A stretch of 64,000 nt of DNA from Zeugodacus cucurbitae (GCF_028554725.1 NC_071670.1:20278001-20342000); one strand, 5' to 3'; shown: positions 36,301 to 45,761, numbered from the stretch's first letter. The notes: generated by a model not told the origin, from the sequence alone. Numbers and translations are program-made.

Positions 36301-37764
36301 TCACCGAACGTAATCAACATCGACTTGGACAACGATCGTTCCAGTAGTAATATAAATCAACATGAATCGCCAAGTGTTAGTGTAGTGAATTCTCGTGGCG
36401 GTGGTGTTTCTCATGTTAGCCGTGGTGGTGCCCCTGGTGGTTTATCTACTCAACCAGGTGTTTCCCTATTGCCACCAACATCTCAAACACAGGTACAGGC
36501 TCAAAAGCAACCGCAAATGCTGAAGACGAATATCACTTTCGGAGAGTTGGCTGACTCCATAATATCGAATGACTATTGCCCGAATCAGATGCAGTTGCGG
36601 CCACATGTCAACTATATGCCCTATCTGCAGGAGCAACAGTCGATGGTGATGACTGAGCATTGGACAAAATATAATAGACGAATGCAGCAGAAGGACGCAG
36701 AAGCAGCCGCAGCTGCCGAACGCAATAAGGCAGTTGCCACGCAAAACAACAGTGGTGGTGTTGCAGTTAGCACCAGCGGTGCCTCTGGTCAACAAGGTAA
36801 TAGTAGTGTGTCGGTGAGTGGCATTGGACGTTCCAATACGCCAGCAGATGAACGCAACATTATCCGTATGCAACAAACGGTGAGCCCTCGCAAATATGAC
36901 CTAATGATGCAACCACCACATGATCAGAATGCAGCTGCAGTTGCTGCTAGTCATTACTACCATGCGCATGGTCCACCACCGCCGTCCAGCGTCGCACCAC
37001 CCATGGGTATGCATGCACGTAGCAGTAGCGCAAGTAGCGGTGGCTCATCATCGATACCATCACCGCACGATCAACGCATGGCAGGCGGCAATAGTGGCGG
37101 TGGAAGTGGTGGTGGCGGTGGTGTTATGCCATCAAGCGGTTCAGTGACACAAAACCATCCATTCGACACAATGAAATATGTGAAAAATCGCATTGTGGAA
37201 GTGATGCGCACGGAAGACGAAGAAATGCAGCATCAGCATGCTCACAATGATCACCGCGTGGGCAAAGACATGCACGACGGCCCTGTTGGTAACACAATGC
37301 GCAAAACACCTAATCAATATGATGATGGGCGCGATAGTAGACGTGTATCGTCCAGTGGTAGTGGTACTGGTAGTGGCAACAGCAACAACGATACACATCA
37401 CAGCATAGTATCATCACAGCCCCCACCATTAGGTGCGTATCAGTCGCAACCGCCGGTCACAACTTTCGCTACAACGACGTACGCGTATCCGTATAGCGCA
37501 CTTAATGTGCCGAGTTCTGTAGCAGGTTTGGCACCACCTTCGCAAATGACAACTTCTCAATTGTCATCGTTGGCACATCAGGCATCAACATCGCACATGG
37601 GAAAACAGCCACCCGGTCATTCGATGAGTATCGCTGGAAGTGGGGCTGTAGCTATGACAGCTTCTGGTGGCATCTCAGCTGTTTCACAATCGGGTGGTGC
37701 GTCAACTGTCGAGCCGAAACCGCTGTTAGTAGCGCAATACGAAGCACTTAGCGACGAAGATTAG
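1..37764 (+). CDS. Smr: Smrter (SMRT/NCoR-type nuclear receptor corepressor), 3' part of gene, seven coding exons
   Basis: Smrter is the fly NCoR/SMRT orthologue. It binds unliganded EcR and other nuclear receptors and bridges them to Sin3/HDAC3-type repression complexes in the nucleus. Coding exons are 1-377 (continuing in from the left), 729-1144, 31610-34190, 34293-34429, 34502-35075, 36021-36144 and 36214-37764. All junctions are GT/AG with matching phase, and the sum is 5760 nt (1919 residues plus stop). Identification rests on the final residues AQYEALSDED, the NCoR/SMRT C-terminal signature, and on CoRNR-type motifs LYSVIELSL (about residue 563 of the visible part), IDAIIKQSI (1378) and LADSII (1515). 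A TLDLS CtBP-type motif lies at about 746, and a highly charged R/D/E helix at about 1282-1315. The N-terminal SANT/DAD region must lie to the left of the window. A 30.5-kb intron hosts an antisense gene. Gene identity is confident; exon edges were read by eye. Confidence 0.9.
729..1144 (+). CDS. Smr: Smr coding exon with basic NLS-like start
   Basis: The acceptor is TTTGCAG at 722-728 and the donor AAAG/GTAAGT at 1145, phase 1. It begins with the basic cluster DPKRKRLD, which resembles a nuclear localisation signal. Ser-, Asn- and Thr-rich low complexity follows. Splicing to 31610 gives G-K-D-K-L-A-T-C in frame across the 30.5-kb intron. Confidence 0.8.
2160..3740 (+). mobile_element. pogo-like MITE interrupted by a HINE-like repeat
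   Basis: The left end CAGTGGAACTTCTCTAACTC and the right end GAGTTATAGAAGTTCCACTG are near-perfect inverted repeats. They are bounded by TA at 2158-2159 and 3741-3742. A CAGT-type terminus with TA target duplication is the pogo/Tigger branch of Tc1/mariner. Inner repeats of the type GAGTTATGGAAG... near 3600-3720 mirror the left arm. No transposase is present. About 580 bp belong to the MITE; the rest (about 2514-3510) is a later insertion. A second, right-end-only copy lies at 51070-51136. Confidence 0.75.
2514..3510 (+). mobile_element. HINE/INE-1-like non-autonomous repeat, copy 1 (nested)
   Basis: The left end TATACTCTCGCAACAAAGTT folds as a nested hairpin (ACTCTC/GAGAGT outside, GCAAC/GTTGC inside). 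The matching inverted motif TTGCGAGAGTATA recurs near the right end as GCGAGAGTATAAAA. It is followed by a short hairpin GTTCGG-TTACAC-CCGAAC and a terminal CCTTCCTTACTTG next to a T run. Subterminal inverted repeats, a 3' hairpin and T-T insertion are features of Helentron-associated elements such as INE-1. This copy lacks most of the GTCY microsatellite seen in the others. Confidence 0.7.
6836..7321 (-). mobile_element. Tc1/mariner (IS630)-type transposon relic
   Basis: The ends AGGGTGATTCA (about 6836) and TGAATCACCT (about 7309-7319) form an imperfect inverted repeat. On the minus strand near 7220-7000 a broken frame reads like the N-terminal helix-turn-helix of a Tc1/mariner-family transposase: KIVQLYFENSRSVKNVIRA, then after a frame change RPTERTIRNTI and RPSRPRPARS. 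Frameshifts and loss of the DDE region leave it dead. A TA duplication is not evident on both sides. Confidence 0.65.
7327..7817 (+). mobile_element. piggyBac-type MITE with TTAA duplications
   Basis: The termini are CCCTCTCATGC at the left and GCATGAAAGGG at the right, an 11-bp inverted repeat with one mismatch. They are exactly flanked by TTAA at 7323-7326 and 7818-7821. CCC termini with a TTAA target site are diagnostic of the piggyBac superfamily. The 491-bp body has no transposase frame, so it is a non-autonomous element. It starts six bases after the end of the mariner relic. Confidence 0.7.
8726..10274 (-). CDS. Exon 2 of the BTB/zinc-finger gene
   Basis: It encodes the long linker (acidic patch DADDDDEDVEVFID; basic patch KRDRRRPTRTHHK), a Gly-rich spacer, two well separated C2H2 fingers, and a Lys/Arg/Glu-rich tail ending EEPMD. 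The finger order and wide spacing argue against a classical DNA-binding array. Confidence 0.85.
8726..10874 (-). CDS. BTB/POZ domain C2H2 zinc-finger protein, two exons, nested in Smr intron
   Basis: Exon 1 is 10874-10375 (ATG at 10874, donor CCG/GTAAGT). The 100-nt intron is 10374-10275 with a long poly-T tract before TTTACAG. Exon 2 is 10274-8726, ending in TAA. The total is 2049 nt, 682 residues. Residues about 67-170 form a BTB domain (PDVVLEV...FVAHSIVLGMHSGYLRSAI...LLTYMYTGYLDL...LATHVLHMPRALEICRSFL, in pieces), a dimerisation module. Two C2H2 fingers lie at about 521-545 (CVYCKHTF...HAKRH) and 618-642 (CKTCGSKF...HRKMCH). A poly-Ala run precedes the BTB. Acidic, Ser-rich and Gly-rich linkers separate the modules, and the tail is basic/acidic. 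It is probably a nuclear transcriptional regulator. I cannot assign the Drosophila symbol. The upstream GTG codon at 10886 is a less likely start. Confidence 0.85.
10375..10874 (-). CDS. Exon 1 of the BTB/zinc-finger gene
   Basis: It holds the N-terminal Gly/Asn/Ala-rich leader with a 10-residue poly-Ala run, and nearly the whole BTB domain. It ends in phase 2 within the Arg codon of EICR. The codon is completed by the first base of exon 2, giving EICRSFLARAQ, the usual last helix of a BTB fold. Confidence 0.85.
11249..11273. repeat. (TCGG)n microsatellite upstream of the BTB gene
   Basis: About six tandem TCGG units lie roughly 375 bp upstream of the BTB-gene ATG, in its probable promoter or 5'UTR region. 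No TATA box or initiator could be assigned with confidence. Confidence 0.6.
13797..14766 (+). mobile_element. HINE/INE-1-like repeat, copy 2
   Basis: The left hairpin is CTCTCGCAACAAAGTTGC. A GTCTGTCCGTCC-type (GTCY)n microsatellite lies at about 13940-13980. The body is rich in CGCCCAC motifs, the right subterminal repeat is TTGCGAGAGTATAAA, the hairpin is GTTCGG/CCGAAC, and the terminus is CCTTCCTTACTTG before a T run. It is non-coding. Confidence 0.75.
20891..21866 (+). mobile_element. HINE/INE-1-like repeat, copy 3 (alternative right end)
   Basis: The left end TTTTTATACTCTCGTAACAA and the (GTCY)n tract (about 21024-21052) match the family. The right part diverges: it ends in CTTCCTTACTTG without the GAGAGTATAAA motif or the GTTCGG hairpin. 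It is probably a different subfamily or a deleted copy. Confidence 0.65.
27064..28477 (+). mobile_element. HINE/INE-1-like repeat, copy 4 (longest)
   Basis: The family left end and (GTCY)n tract (about 27208-27240) are present. The right end has TTGCGAGAGTATAAAA, then GTTCGGTACCCGAAC and CCTTACTTG. It is about 400 bp longer than its relatives because of extra sequence near 28.13-28.32 kb, which includes the 65-bp segment repeated at 30152. Confidence 0.7.
28225..28289 (+). repeat. 65-bp duplicated segment, copy A
   Basis: It starts ACTGAAAGTGAGAGTGAGTG and ends GGATTATTTAGAA. It matches 30152-30216 at 63 of 65 positions. It lies inside the extra sequence of HINE copy 4. Confidence 0.8.
30152..30216 (+). 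repeat. 65-bp duplicated segment, copy B
   Basis: It differs from copy A only at two bases (AGAACG for AGGACG, AGGCACC for AGGAACC). Unlike copy A it sits outside any recognised HINE element. Confidence 0.8.
31610..34190 (+). CDS. Smr: Smr largest exon: Cys-rich module, CoRNR box, CtBP-type motif
   Basis: The acceptor is CTATGCAG ending at 31609 and the donor AACAG/GTAAGA at 34191, phase 2. The first about 120 residues are cysteine-rich (CFVC, CNSC, CPIPTC, CCSAC) and basic, and look like a zinc-binding module. Further on come an acidic Ser-rich stretch, LYSVIELSL (32503-32529, fitting LxxVIxxxL of CoRNR boxes) and TLDLS (33052-33066, close to the PxDLS motif recognised by CtBP). Long H/Q/P/G-rich low complexity follows. 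Nuclear-receptor contact through CoRNR boxes is known for the family; that this particular box works is inferred. Confidence 0.9.
34293..34429 (+). CDS. Smr: Smr coding exon
   Basis: The acceptor is TTTATTTGCAG ending at 34292 and the donor GGCAG/GTCAGT at 34430, phase 1. It is proline-rich (TPSPHRTPPPPRQ). The following 72-nt intron is itself open in frame, so exon 34293-35075 could also be used unspliced. Confidence 0.75.
34502..35075 (+). CDS. Smr: Smr coding exon with poly-Q/A and R/D/E-rich helix
   Basis: The acceptor CTTGCTATCCCTCAG ends at 34501. The donor GATAT/GTAAGT at 35076, phase 2, sits just before an intronic TAA. It encodes QQ/HH/AA repeats, then a long alternating Arg/Asp/Glu stretch (about 34835-34935) predicted to be a single charged helix, then Met/Ala-rich sequence. 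Confidence 0.85.
36021..36144 (+). CDS. Smr: Smr coding exon carrying a CoRNR box
   Basis: The acceptor is AACTCGCAG ending at 36020 and the donor TCATAT/GTGAGT at 36145, phase 0. The core LIDAIIKQSI (36064-36093) matches LxxIIxxxL-type corepressor nuclear-receptor boxes and aligns residue for residue in type with the vertebrate NCoR motif LEDIIRKAL. This small exon is therefore probably a receptor-interaction unit. Confidence 0.85.
36214..37764 (+). CDS. Smr: Smr terminal coding exon
   Basis: The acceptor is TTATCTTGCAG ending at 36213, and the stop TAG is at 37762-37764. Near the start a second C-terminal receptor motif reads GELADSIISNDY (36541-36576). It is followed by a conserved-looking PNQMQLRPHVNYMPYLQ segment, Gly/Ser/His-rich linkers, and finally the NCoR/SMRT-type end AQYEALSDED. 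Confidence 0.93.
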   Translation, partial: YNSRELPPSARQHPGAVSLAVAENNGKANSPNVINIDLDNDRSSSNINQHESPSVSVVNSRGGGVSHVSRGGAPGGLSTQPGVSLLPPTSQTQVQAQKQPQMLKTNITFGELADSIISNDYCPNQMQLRPHVNYMPYLQEQQSMVMTEHWTKYNRRMQQKDAEAAAAAERNKAVATQNNSGGVAVSTSGASGQQGNSSVSVSGIGRSNTPADERNIIRMQQTVSPRKYDLMMQPPHDQNAAAVAASHYYHAHGPPPPSSVAPPMGMHARSSSASSGGSSSIPSPHDQRMAGGNSGGGSGGGGGVMPSSGSVTQNHPFDTMKYVKNRIVEVMRTEDEEMQHQHAHNDHRVGKDMHDGPVGNTMRKTPNQYDDGRDSRRVSSSGSGTGSGNSNNDTHHSIVSSQPPPLGAYQSQPPVTTFATTTYAYPYSALNVPSSVAGLAPPSQMTTSQLSSLAHQASTSHMGKQPPGHSMSIAGSGAVAMTASGGISAVSQSGGASTVEPKPLLVAQYEALSDED

Positions 37765-38019
37765 TTGTGACTGCAGGCGTCTGGACGAACGCCACAACAA
37801 CAACAACAACAGTCGATACAGAAACATCAGCAGCCACAGCAGCAACCAACTGCGCCACAAATTTGGCATTGTGAGCGTGAACGCATGCGGCAGCAACAAC
37901 AGCAACAAAAATTACAACAACAGCAACAGCAGCAACATTATCAGTTGCAAACAAATCGCAATTACAACAATAGCAATTGCAATAATGGCAATGGTAACAA
38001 CACCAATCACTATTACTAA
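37765..38019 (+). other. Smr 3'UTR start with in-frame Q/N-rich open tail
   Basis: Directly after the TAG there is TTG then TGA. The same frame is then open from CTG at 37771 to TAA at 38017-38019 (82 codons). It is rich in CAA/CAG/AAC, giving Gln/Asn-rich peptide with a non-repeat patch PQIWHCERERM. It is most simply 3'UTR opa-like repeat; coding in an alternative isoform is possible. Confidence 0.5.
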
Positions 38020-39705
38020 AATAACCACTGAGTGAGAGTGTACAAGAGAAAGAGAATTGTGAGAGAAACGTAACTGCGTACGGATATGCAGTAAGGATTC
38101 TGCCGTCTGCCCAACTCCATGCTTCATTGTCATCAAACTTCTATTTGCAAGCTTAGCGCCGTAGCTGCTGTGTCACCAGTTGTCATGGCATAATTCACAT
38201 AAATAGTCCAGTAATCGCCTGCAGGAAAAAATCTAAAATTATAGAAGTAATTACATCAATAGCCTTTACCAGTGCATATATATTTTCATTGTAGACAGAC
38301 GGTAAATTTACGATTAGAGGATAACAGAAATTGTAAACGTTTTGCAGTTTCAGACAGTTATAACTCAGTAGAATATGATCTAAAATAGAGAGCAAATATT
38401 CTTGTTTAAAGTTTCTGAAATCTTTCCAACATAAAGATAATCGTAAAGTTTCAAGGTGATTTGAATTTGAAGCGAATACGTTTGCACTAAGCACGAAATT
38501 TTCACGACATTATAACTATTATATTATAAAGGACAGTTATATAAAATACATTTATATACCGCAGCATTCACATATACACCCATGAACATATATTAACCCA
38601 CATATGCCTGAATTTTTAACAAGAACAATTTGAACAAACCAATGCAAATTCACTAAACTATATACAAATATATCAATGTGAATATTAAACTAAACACGTA
38701 AACCCCATTATATAAATAATAAATTTATCGATTAAAAGCGAGCTGGTGAGATGAACATGGGATTTTCACTAATTTAAGTTTTTGAGTTATTTAATCAATT
38801 GGATTTATTTATAAATTTATTTAATAAGATCTTCTTTATTTCTGACAATTTCGTTATGGAAAAAAAAGATTAGAAAAGGAACAATAACATAAGAATTAAC
38901 ATGGAGTACTATGAACAATTAACTATTTTCCGGTGCTAACACATTTAAAGTAAAATATTTTCTCTTTCGGTTATAATATATATTTTCATATGTTTTAGTT
39001 AAAATGTCACTGTTCTTTACCCAGCTCGTATAAATTTGGAAAATTCTGAAAATGCTTAATGTTAGAAAAAACGGTAAATTGAAATGCAATAATACAATCA
39101 ACGCTCTAAACTCACCACATAATAACTGGCAAGTTAAAGTGAGCAATGACACAATGAAAACACAAAATACAAATAAACAAATCAGTTTTGATGGTAATGA
39201 TGTTTAAAAACAACTTTTAGTTGGATCAAAAAGTAATTATTGGCACTATTCTCCACTCCGTAACATTTTAATTCATTTAAATAAGTAATTGTGATCTGTC
39301 ATGAAATTAAGCGGTCGATCGATTAAAGATAAGAATAAGATCGACTAGTTAAGTATGAAGATGCGTTTGTTAAATAGCTTTAGCTAGAAATTAAACTACT
39401 ATATATTTTGTTTTTAAATATGTTCAGTCAGAACTAATTTGTGCTATTTTTGACATTACATTGACAGTACATGAGATGAAAAAACTATACATAAAAACGC
39501 TAAGACTTATGCAACAAAACAAACAAATAGAATATAAAGAATATGAAAATGCAAAATCGGCTGATTTAATAAAAAGCAAAAAGCAAGAACTACAGTTGTA
39601 AGCAAGATTTAAGATTAAAGTAAAATTAAACATATTTAAATGAAAACAAATGGTTTTGTGTAAACGCGCGCTGCTGTGGGGCGCGGAAAAAAGTTAAATA
39701 TATAC

Positions 39706-39737
<32 letters not shown>

Positions 39738-42593
39738 AACCATTTAAGCTTTTCTATTCTACAGTATATTTAAATAAAACAAGAATTATACAAATGTAAA
39801 TCTAATTTAAATTATGTAAACATAAAATTGAAGATATATATTTGTATATATACATTTATAACAAAAATAACAATGAGAGACGACGAAACGCTTAAGTTTT
39901 TGCTATTCATACAATACAAAACAAAAAAGAAAAAACCCAAAATACAATAAATAATTATATTTAAAATTTACATACCCTACTTAGTTAAAGAAATTTAATG
40001 AGTGTTGCATAAAGCATGATTGGATAAATAAATAATAAAATTAACAGAAGTTTATAAAGGAAAAGAATTGATGTGGGGAAGCCCATATAATTAAATGAAG
40101 TTGGAAACCAACCACAAGTTGTAAAGAATTTATGAAACAATATAGTAATCAGAGAAGAGGGTGAGAAGGAGGAAAAGCTGTGAAAATTGAAAACTTTGAC
40201 TCATATATTTTATTCAAGGCTTGTTGGCTTGGAGGAGCTAATAAGCCGAAAGCGAAATGAGCACATTAGTTGGAGGAGGAAGGAAATTGTGCATATAAAA
40301 GTGTCTGTTAGCTGGAAATTTAGAAAAATACGATGCCAGTACACAGCACAGAATAATGGAAAAAGGTTGAGGAATATACTAAATAAAAAGAGAATAAAAA
40401 TAAAAAGTTTATTGACTAAATTATATTTAGTTTGTAATTATGCCTTAAGTTGTAGCTTATGGAAACATGCTGAACATAATGCAAGTGTAGCAGCGTGTGA
40501 AAGAAAACAAAAAAAAAATAACAAAAAATATTAATGATAAAACATATTATTAAATTACAAATTGGTAAAAGTTATAATAATTAAAAAATGATATATAGTT
40601 ATTATAAATACAGTAAAGTAAAGGTATATAAATATTAATAACAAATAAATGATGCATCATAAAGTGTGTAACAGGAAAAATCATATGTATAAAATATAAT
40701 TTAAAAATGAACATAATTAATAAAATCTATAAATAAATATTATAAAATATTTACAAAAATTAAAAGTACACACCCTTCTTAAACAAAAAATCACCATTTC
40801 TAAAAAAGGCAAAACAAAACAAAAAAAAAACAAAGCCACTAGTTATTTAGTTTATAAACAAAAAAATTATAAAAATACATAACTGGCGTATAATGTGAGC
40901 ATTACAAATACACACTTATCAATACAAATACCCCAGACCCGCCCATTTTAATTCGCAATTACTACATCTCATGTAATAACTAAAACTGCATAATTTTACT
41001 GATCAAGTCTGTAAAGAATCTATAAGTGGAAATGGTGTGAAGTGAAATTTTCAAAAATGTTAAGTTTTTATGCTAATATAATTACTTTAGTATAATTAGT
41101 TTTCAATAACATTATTTGTCTTAGTTTAATGCAAATTGCTAAAATTCAAGCAAATGGTATGTTAAAGAGGAAGTGGTTCATTTAAAAATGTGAAAAGTGA
41201 GAAAAAGAATTTATGCTTTCTTTTTAATTGTTTTTTTTATTCACTAACATATGTATGTCTTTGCAGGCAGTGAGCTAAATGTGAAATTGAACATATTTAC
41301 TGCTGCCAATGGGGGATTGCACTAGATAATACAGAGCCATATGGTTACGTCAGTTACAATATACTTATTTGTGTTTCTTTTTTAAACTATTTATTTTTTA
41401 ATAAAAGTGAATTATATAATAGCTGCCGCATTTCTTCTTGCATCCAATGGCAATTTTTTTTTATTTAATATCATTAGAAAACAGCTAAATTTAAAAGCAT
41501 TTCAAAATACTTTTTACTTTAATAAAAATATAAAACTAGTTGCAACTGAAAGAACCCCCGGTTACTGTTGTCTTTTTAAAAAATAATTTCTTAATTTTTT
41601 ACTTGTGTCTATAAGGTTTAACATTATATATAAAGTAAAATAGTAACTTAAAAATACATATGTGTACATACAAATCTTACATGTATGTATGTAGGTATAT
41701 GGAAGAATGTTAGTTTTTAAACGTATAGAATACTTGCGCTGAATTTCGTTTTCTTTATTTTTTGTACCAATTACAAAGATATTTAATAATAACTAAATGT
41801 AAATTTAAAAAAAAAATACAAATACAAACGTCTACATATTTTAATTCTTATATATAATTATATATTAAATGTTAAAACGCTCTTACTTGTAAAACCTATA
41901 TTAAACATAATTAATTCACTATGATTATTTTTGTAATTTATTTTAAATTGATTTAATTTAGTTAGCAATTGTGTGAATTATAAAAGGATTTAATTATTAA
42001 TTATAACTATTACAATTATTATTTTGCTTTTTATTTTATAATTGATTAAAAACAGCAAAACAAATATATGAAAACAAAAAAAAAAAAATAAAAATAAAAA
42101 ATGAAATAATGATTTTTAATGCTAAAATAGAAAATAAATAAATGAGCATATTAAAATAAAAATAAAACATGGTGTTATATTAAGTAAATTTACATTTATC
42201 TTTTGTTCAGCTTAGTCGCCATCTTACATGTTTTCCTAGTTATGTTTTCTGTTCTTCCTTTAGCAGCTATAAGTGTCAGTGTTTTAATGTTTGGAATTGT
42301 GTAATTTTCGTTTGTAAATTGTTTTGTCTCCGTTTGTGTTAGATTCCTTTCGTGAAATAATTTTGTCTACATGCCTCATAAAATGTCTAGTATATTATAC
42401 ATATGTATATGCTGCTTTTAAATAGTCGTCAATGTAATGTAATTTCAAATGGGGAGGATTAAAATATAATTTATTTTTTTTTTAATTTATATAATATTTT
42501 GGAAGATGTACAATCTGCTGCTCGTTGAAGGCTGTTCCTTGTTTGCTTCTTAACATAAACTAGTTTCCCTCTATAATTTTCATTTCATTTCTC
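38020..42593. other. Smr 3'UTR and AT-rich intergenic DNA
   Basis: Long AT-rich sequence with many AATAAA-like hexamers, for example near 38717, 39773 and 39946, and a (TA)n run near 39710-39737. The distal end of the Smr transcript probably lies here, but the used polyadenylation site cannot be chosen. No coding or RNA gene is seen. Confidence 0.5.
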
Positions 42594-43347
42594 TTTTTAT
42601 ACTCTCGCAACAAAGTTGCTAAAGAGAGTATTATAGTTTTGTTCACATAACGGTTGTTTGTAACACCCAAAACTAAACGAGTTAGATATAGGGTTATATA
42701 TACCAAAGTGATCACGGTGAAGAGTGGAGTTTAAATCCGAATGTCTGTCTGTCCGTCCGTCCGTTTGTGCAAGCTGTAACTTGAGTACAAATTAAGATAT
42801 CTTAATGAAACTTGGCACACTTATTTTTCGGCACCATAGGAAGGTTGCTTTCGAAAATGAGCAATGACCACGGCCACGCCCACAAAATGGCGAAAACCGA
42901 AAACACAAAGTGCCATAACGAAACCATAAATTAAGCTATGGAAGTAAAATTTAGTATGAAGGATCACACTATGAAGGGGCATATTTGGATGTAATTTTTT
43001 TTGGGGAAGTGGGCGTGGTCCCGCAAGCCAATATAGCTATATAAACCAAACTTTCTGCAGTCGTTTTTTAGCCACTTAGTACAGTCCAAAAATGAAAGAA
43101 ATCGGATAATAACCACGCCCACCTCCCATACAAAGGTTAGGTTGAAAATTACTAAAAGAGGGGTAACTCACTAACGAAAAACGTCAGAAACACTAAATTT
43201 CACATAAGAAAAGGCAGATGGAAGCTGCACTCAGATATATGACGAATATGTGGGTCAAATTGTGTATTATATAAATAAAGTTAAATAAATAAATTGCGAG
43301 AGTATAAAATGTTCGGTTACATCCGAACTTAGCCCTTCCTTACTTGT
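42594..43347 (+). mobile_element. HINE/INE-1-like repeat, copy 5 (short)
   Basis: The left hairpin is ACTCTCGCAACAAAGTTGC, with a (GTCY)n tract at about 42743-42765 and CGCCCAC motifs. The right end has TTGCGAGAGTATAAAA, hairpin GTTCGG/CCGAAC and CCTTCCTTACTTG. It is about 750 bp; relative to copies 1 and 2 it has an internal deletion before ATATATGACGAATATG. Confidence 0.75.
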
Positions 43348-44625
43348 TTTCAAATATTTTTATTTGAACTTTAGAGACTCAATTTAGTCATCATCAAATA
43401 TGAATGACGTCTTACTTAAATATGAACCACTACTTTCACTAAGTATTGATTTAAAAAAGTAAGTTTTGAGAGTTTTTATCTATTCTAAAAGTGCTCCTTA
43501 GTGTTGTGAAATCGTTATGATTACTGCTCGGCACTGTTGTTTTGGTCATGATTTGATAACAAGAGGGCACGGTCACCGGCTAAGCCTCTTAAAAATTATT
43601 TTAACAACCGATTTTTAATACTCACTCACCTTAACAAATATAAGAATTATGTACTTTTGAATCAAAAGAAAGACGGAAATACCTTTGAAATTCATTTTAA
43701 TAAATAAATATTTGTTTAGTTATAATACGCCAGCATTTATTAAAATTATATATGTACAGTTGTGCATATGTACTTTTTTATATTTTTTTGGAATAATTAA
43801 AATAATTTTTTTTTTACCTTACAGACCTACAGACATACATGACATAATAAAAAAAATGTATTAATTAACAATGATATAAACACATAAGTATTTTCATTTT
43901 AATTCAAATATTACGTTGTACATTATACATACCTATGTACACATAGTATGTACATACATACATTTGTGAGTATCATAAAGAAATAAGCTTTTATCGCATT
44001 TCATAGTTTATAAACACTTTTGTATATGTACTGTGTATGTACTATGTATGGATTTATTTCTCTATGCCACTTATTAATTAATAAACTGTATAAAATGTTT
44101 CTGTTTGTGTACCACATGCATACATTCGCAGTTATATAAATACATACATATAAATATGTGTGAGAAAGTAATGATGAGAATATTATTGTATACAATTAAA
44201 AAATATATTGAATTTATTATAACTAACTGAATTATATAAAATTAATGTAAAACATTTAATTATAAATGATAAAAGGAAAATAAAACAATACGATCACAAT
44301 GAAGTATGTAAATGTGTGATGTGTAAACACAGAAGAAAATACATAATATAAATGATTCCAAACTAACCTTATTACCAAAATAACAAAATAGACAACCAGA
44401 ATGAAAGAGAAATTTAAGTGAGAAGAAATTTAGAAAATAAATTAAAAAGAAAAATAATTGCAAAAATAAAAATAACACGTATTTTTACTTTAAATTAACG
44501 GGGGTTAGGATCGTCGAAATATTGACTGATTTTATTGTTTTCTAAATCTTTCTCATCATCTAAAAAATGTCGCTAATGCGCTTCTGATCAGTACCGGGAT
44601 TTTGGGGTCATTGGTAACTCATTTT

Positions 44626-45110
44626 ATTTTGATGTTGTTGTTGTTTTAACGATTATCCAGCCCTGCTGGAATGGAAAACATAAGGATCGTTGTTGTCGGG
44701 GTCATCTAACGTTAGGACCAGGTAACGTGCTGTTTCGCCATGGTCGGGCCAAAGGGAGAGGCGTGCTAGATGAATTGGGTTCATTGGACATGAAAGCATT
44801 GACTAGTTGCATGCGGCGACTCATTGAATGCAGGACATATGTACTGTCATTAATTTCAGTGCCCGATGTCGAAATCGTGCAATCATCAGCGTAGGAGGTA
44901 ACTGAAATTGCCTTTGGTGGTTGAGGGAGTTTAGAAATATAGAAAATAAACAGTAACGTGGAGGGGACATCTCCCTGTGGTCCTTGGTGGTACTGTGCAC
45001 TTTACGGAAATCGTGTTGATGTTTCGCTAGGTTCATTATATGATGGTTGGAAGTAGCTAGACCTGAACTGTCTTCACTACTGGGGAGCATTTTATGATCT
45101 ATGCCGCCAT
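44626..45110 (-). mobile_element. Jockey/CR1-like non-LTR fragment (3' end plus part of RT)
   Basis: On the minus strand, 44790-44640 encodes a C-terminal tail reading HLARLSLWPDHGETARY then LDDPDNNDPYVFHS before a stop and an (AAC)n-like tail. This is joined to sequence at 45060-44840 matching the YADD region of the element at 61.0-64.0 kb (shared ATCATCAGCGTA and GGTGGTTGAGGGAGTTT). It is internally deleted and non-functional. Confidence 0.65.
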
Positions 45111-45761
45111 TCATGTCATCAATACTTAATGTAGAAATAAAAAATTTAAAATTTGCAAAAATTAGCAAGGTAACAAAACATTTGTCAGAATGGGAAATTG
45201 ACCTTTGACCTTGAATCAATAGAATATTTATGATTTTTTGCTCGACAAGATAATTTTTCCTAATGAAAATATTCAATTCGTTATATATACATACATATGT
45301 ATATACCTCTGCTCAACTGATTTGGTTTATTTATGTTCTAAACTTTAGATTTTTGTTTTATTACTTTTATATCTTTTTTATTCATGAGTTTAACAAAACA
45401 ATTTTTTGGTCAAAAGCTTCAATTTTAGGCTTCAGTTTTATATACACTCCTCGTCAATAGGTTAAACACACCAATACTTACTTACAATAGTATTCAGCTA
45501 ATAACTTTTATTTTTCATTTCAATGATACTTCAGGGGTATTATTCAAAAGATTTCACAAAATTCCTTAGATCAATTTAAAATAAGACCATCTTTTCTTAC
45601 TAAAGCCACTTAATAAAGTAAAGGAAAAAATAGTTTGTTTTCAACTTTTATTTGTAGTGTGTAAAATAATTTGACTTATTAGGATAAATTTAAAAAATAT
45701 TTCAGTAATGCGTACTGGCTTTGTTTGTAATAACTTCATTTTCCCGGGCCCTCGTTGAATG

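Noticed and set aside
40187..40534. 115-codon plus-strand frame downstream of Smr
   Set aside because: Lys/Asn/Ile-rich composition expected from AT-rich DNA, no domain, no splice or promoter context; probably Smr 3'UTR or intergenic.
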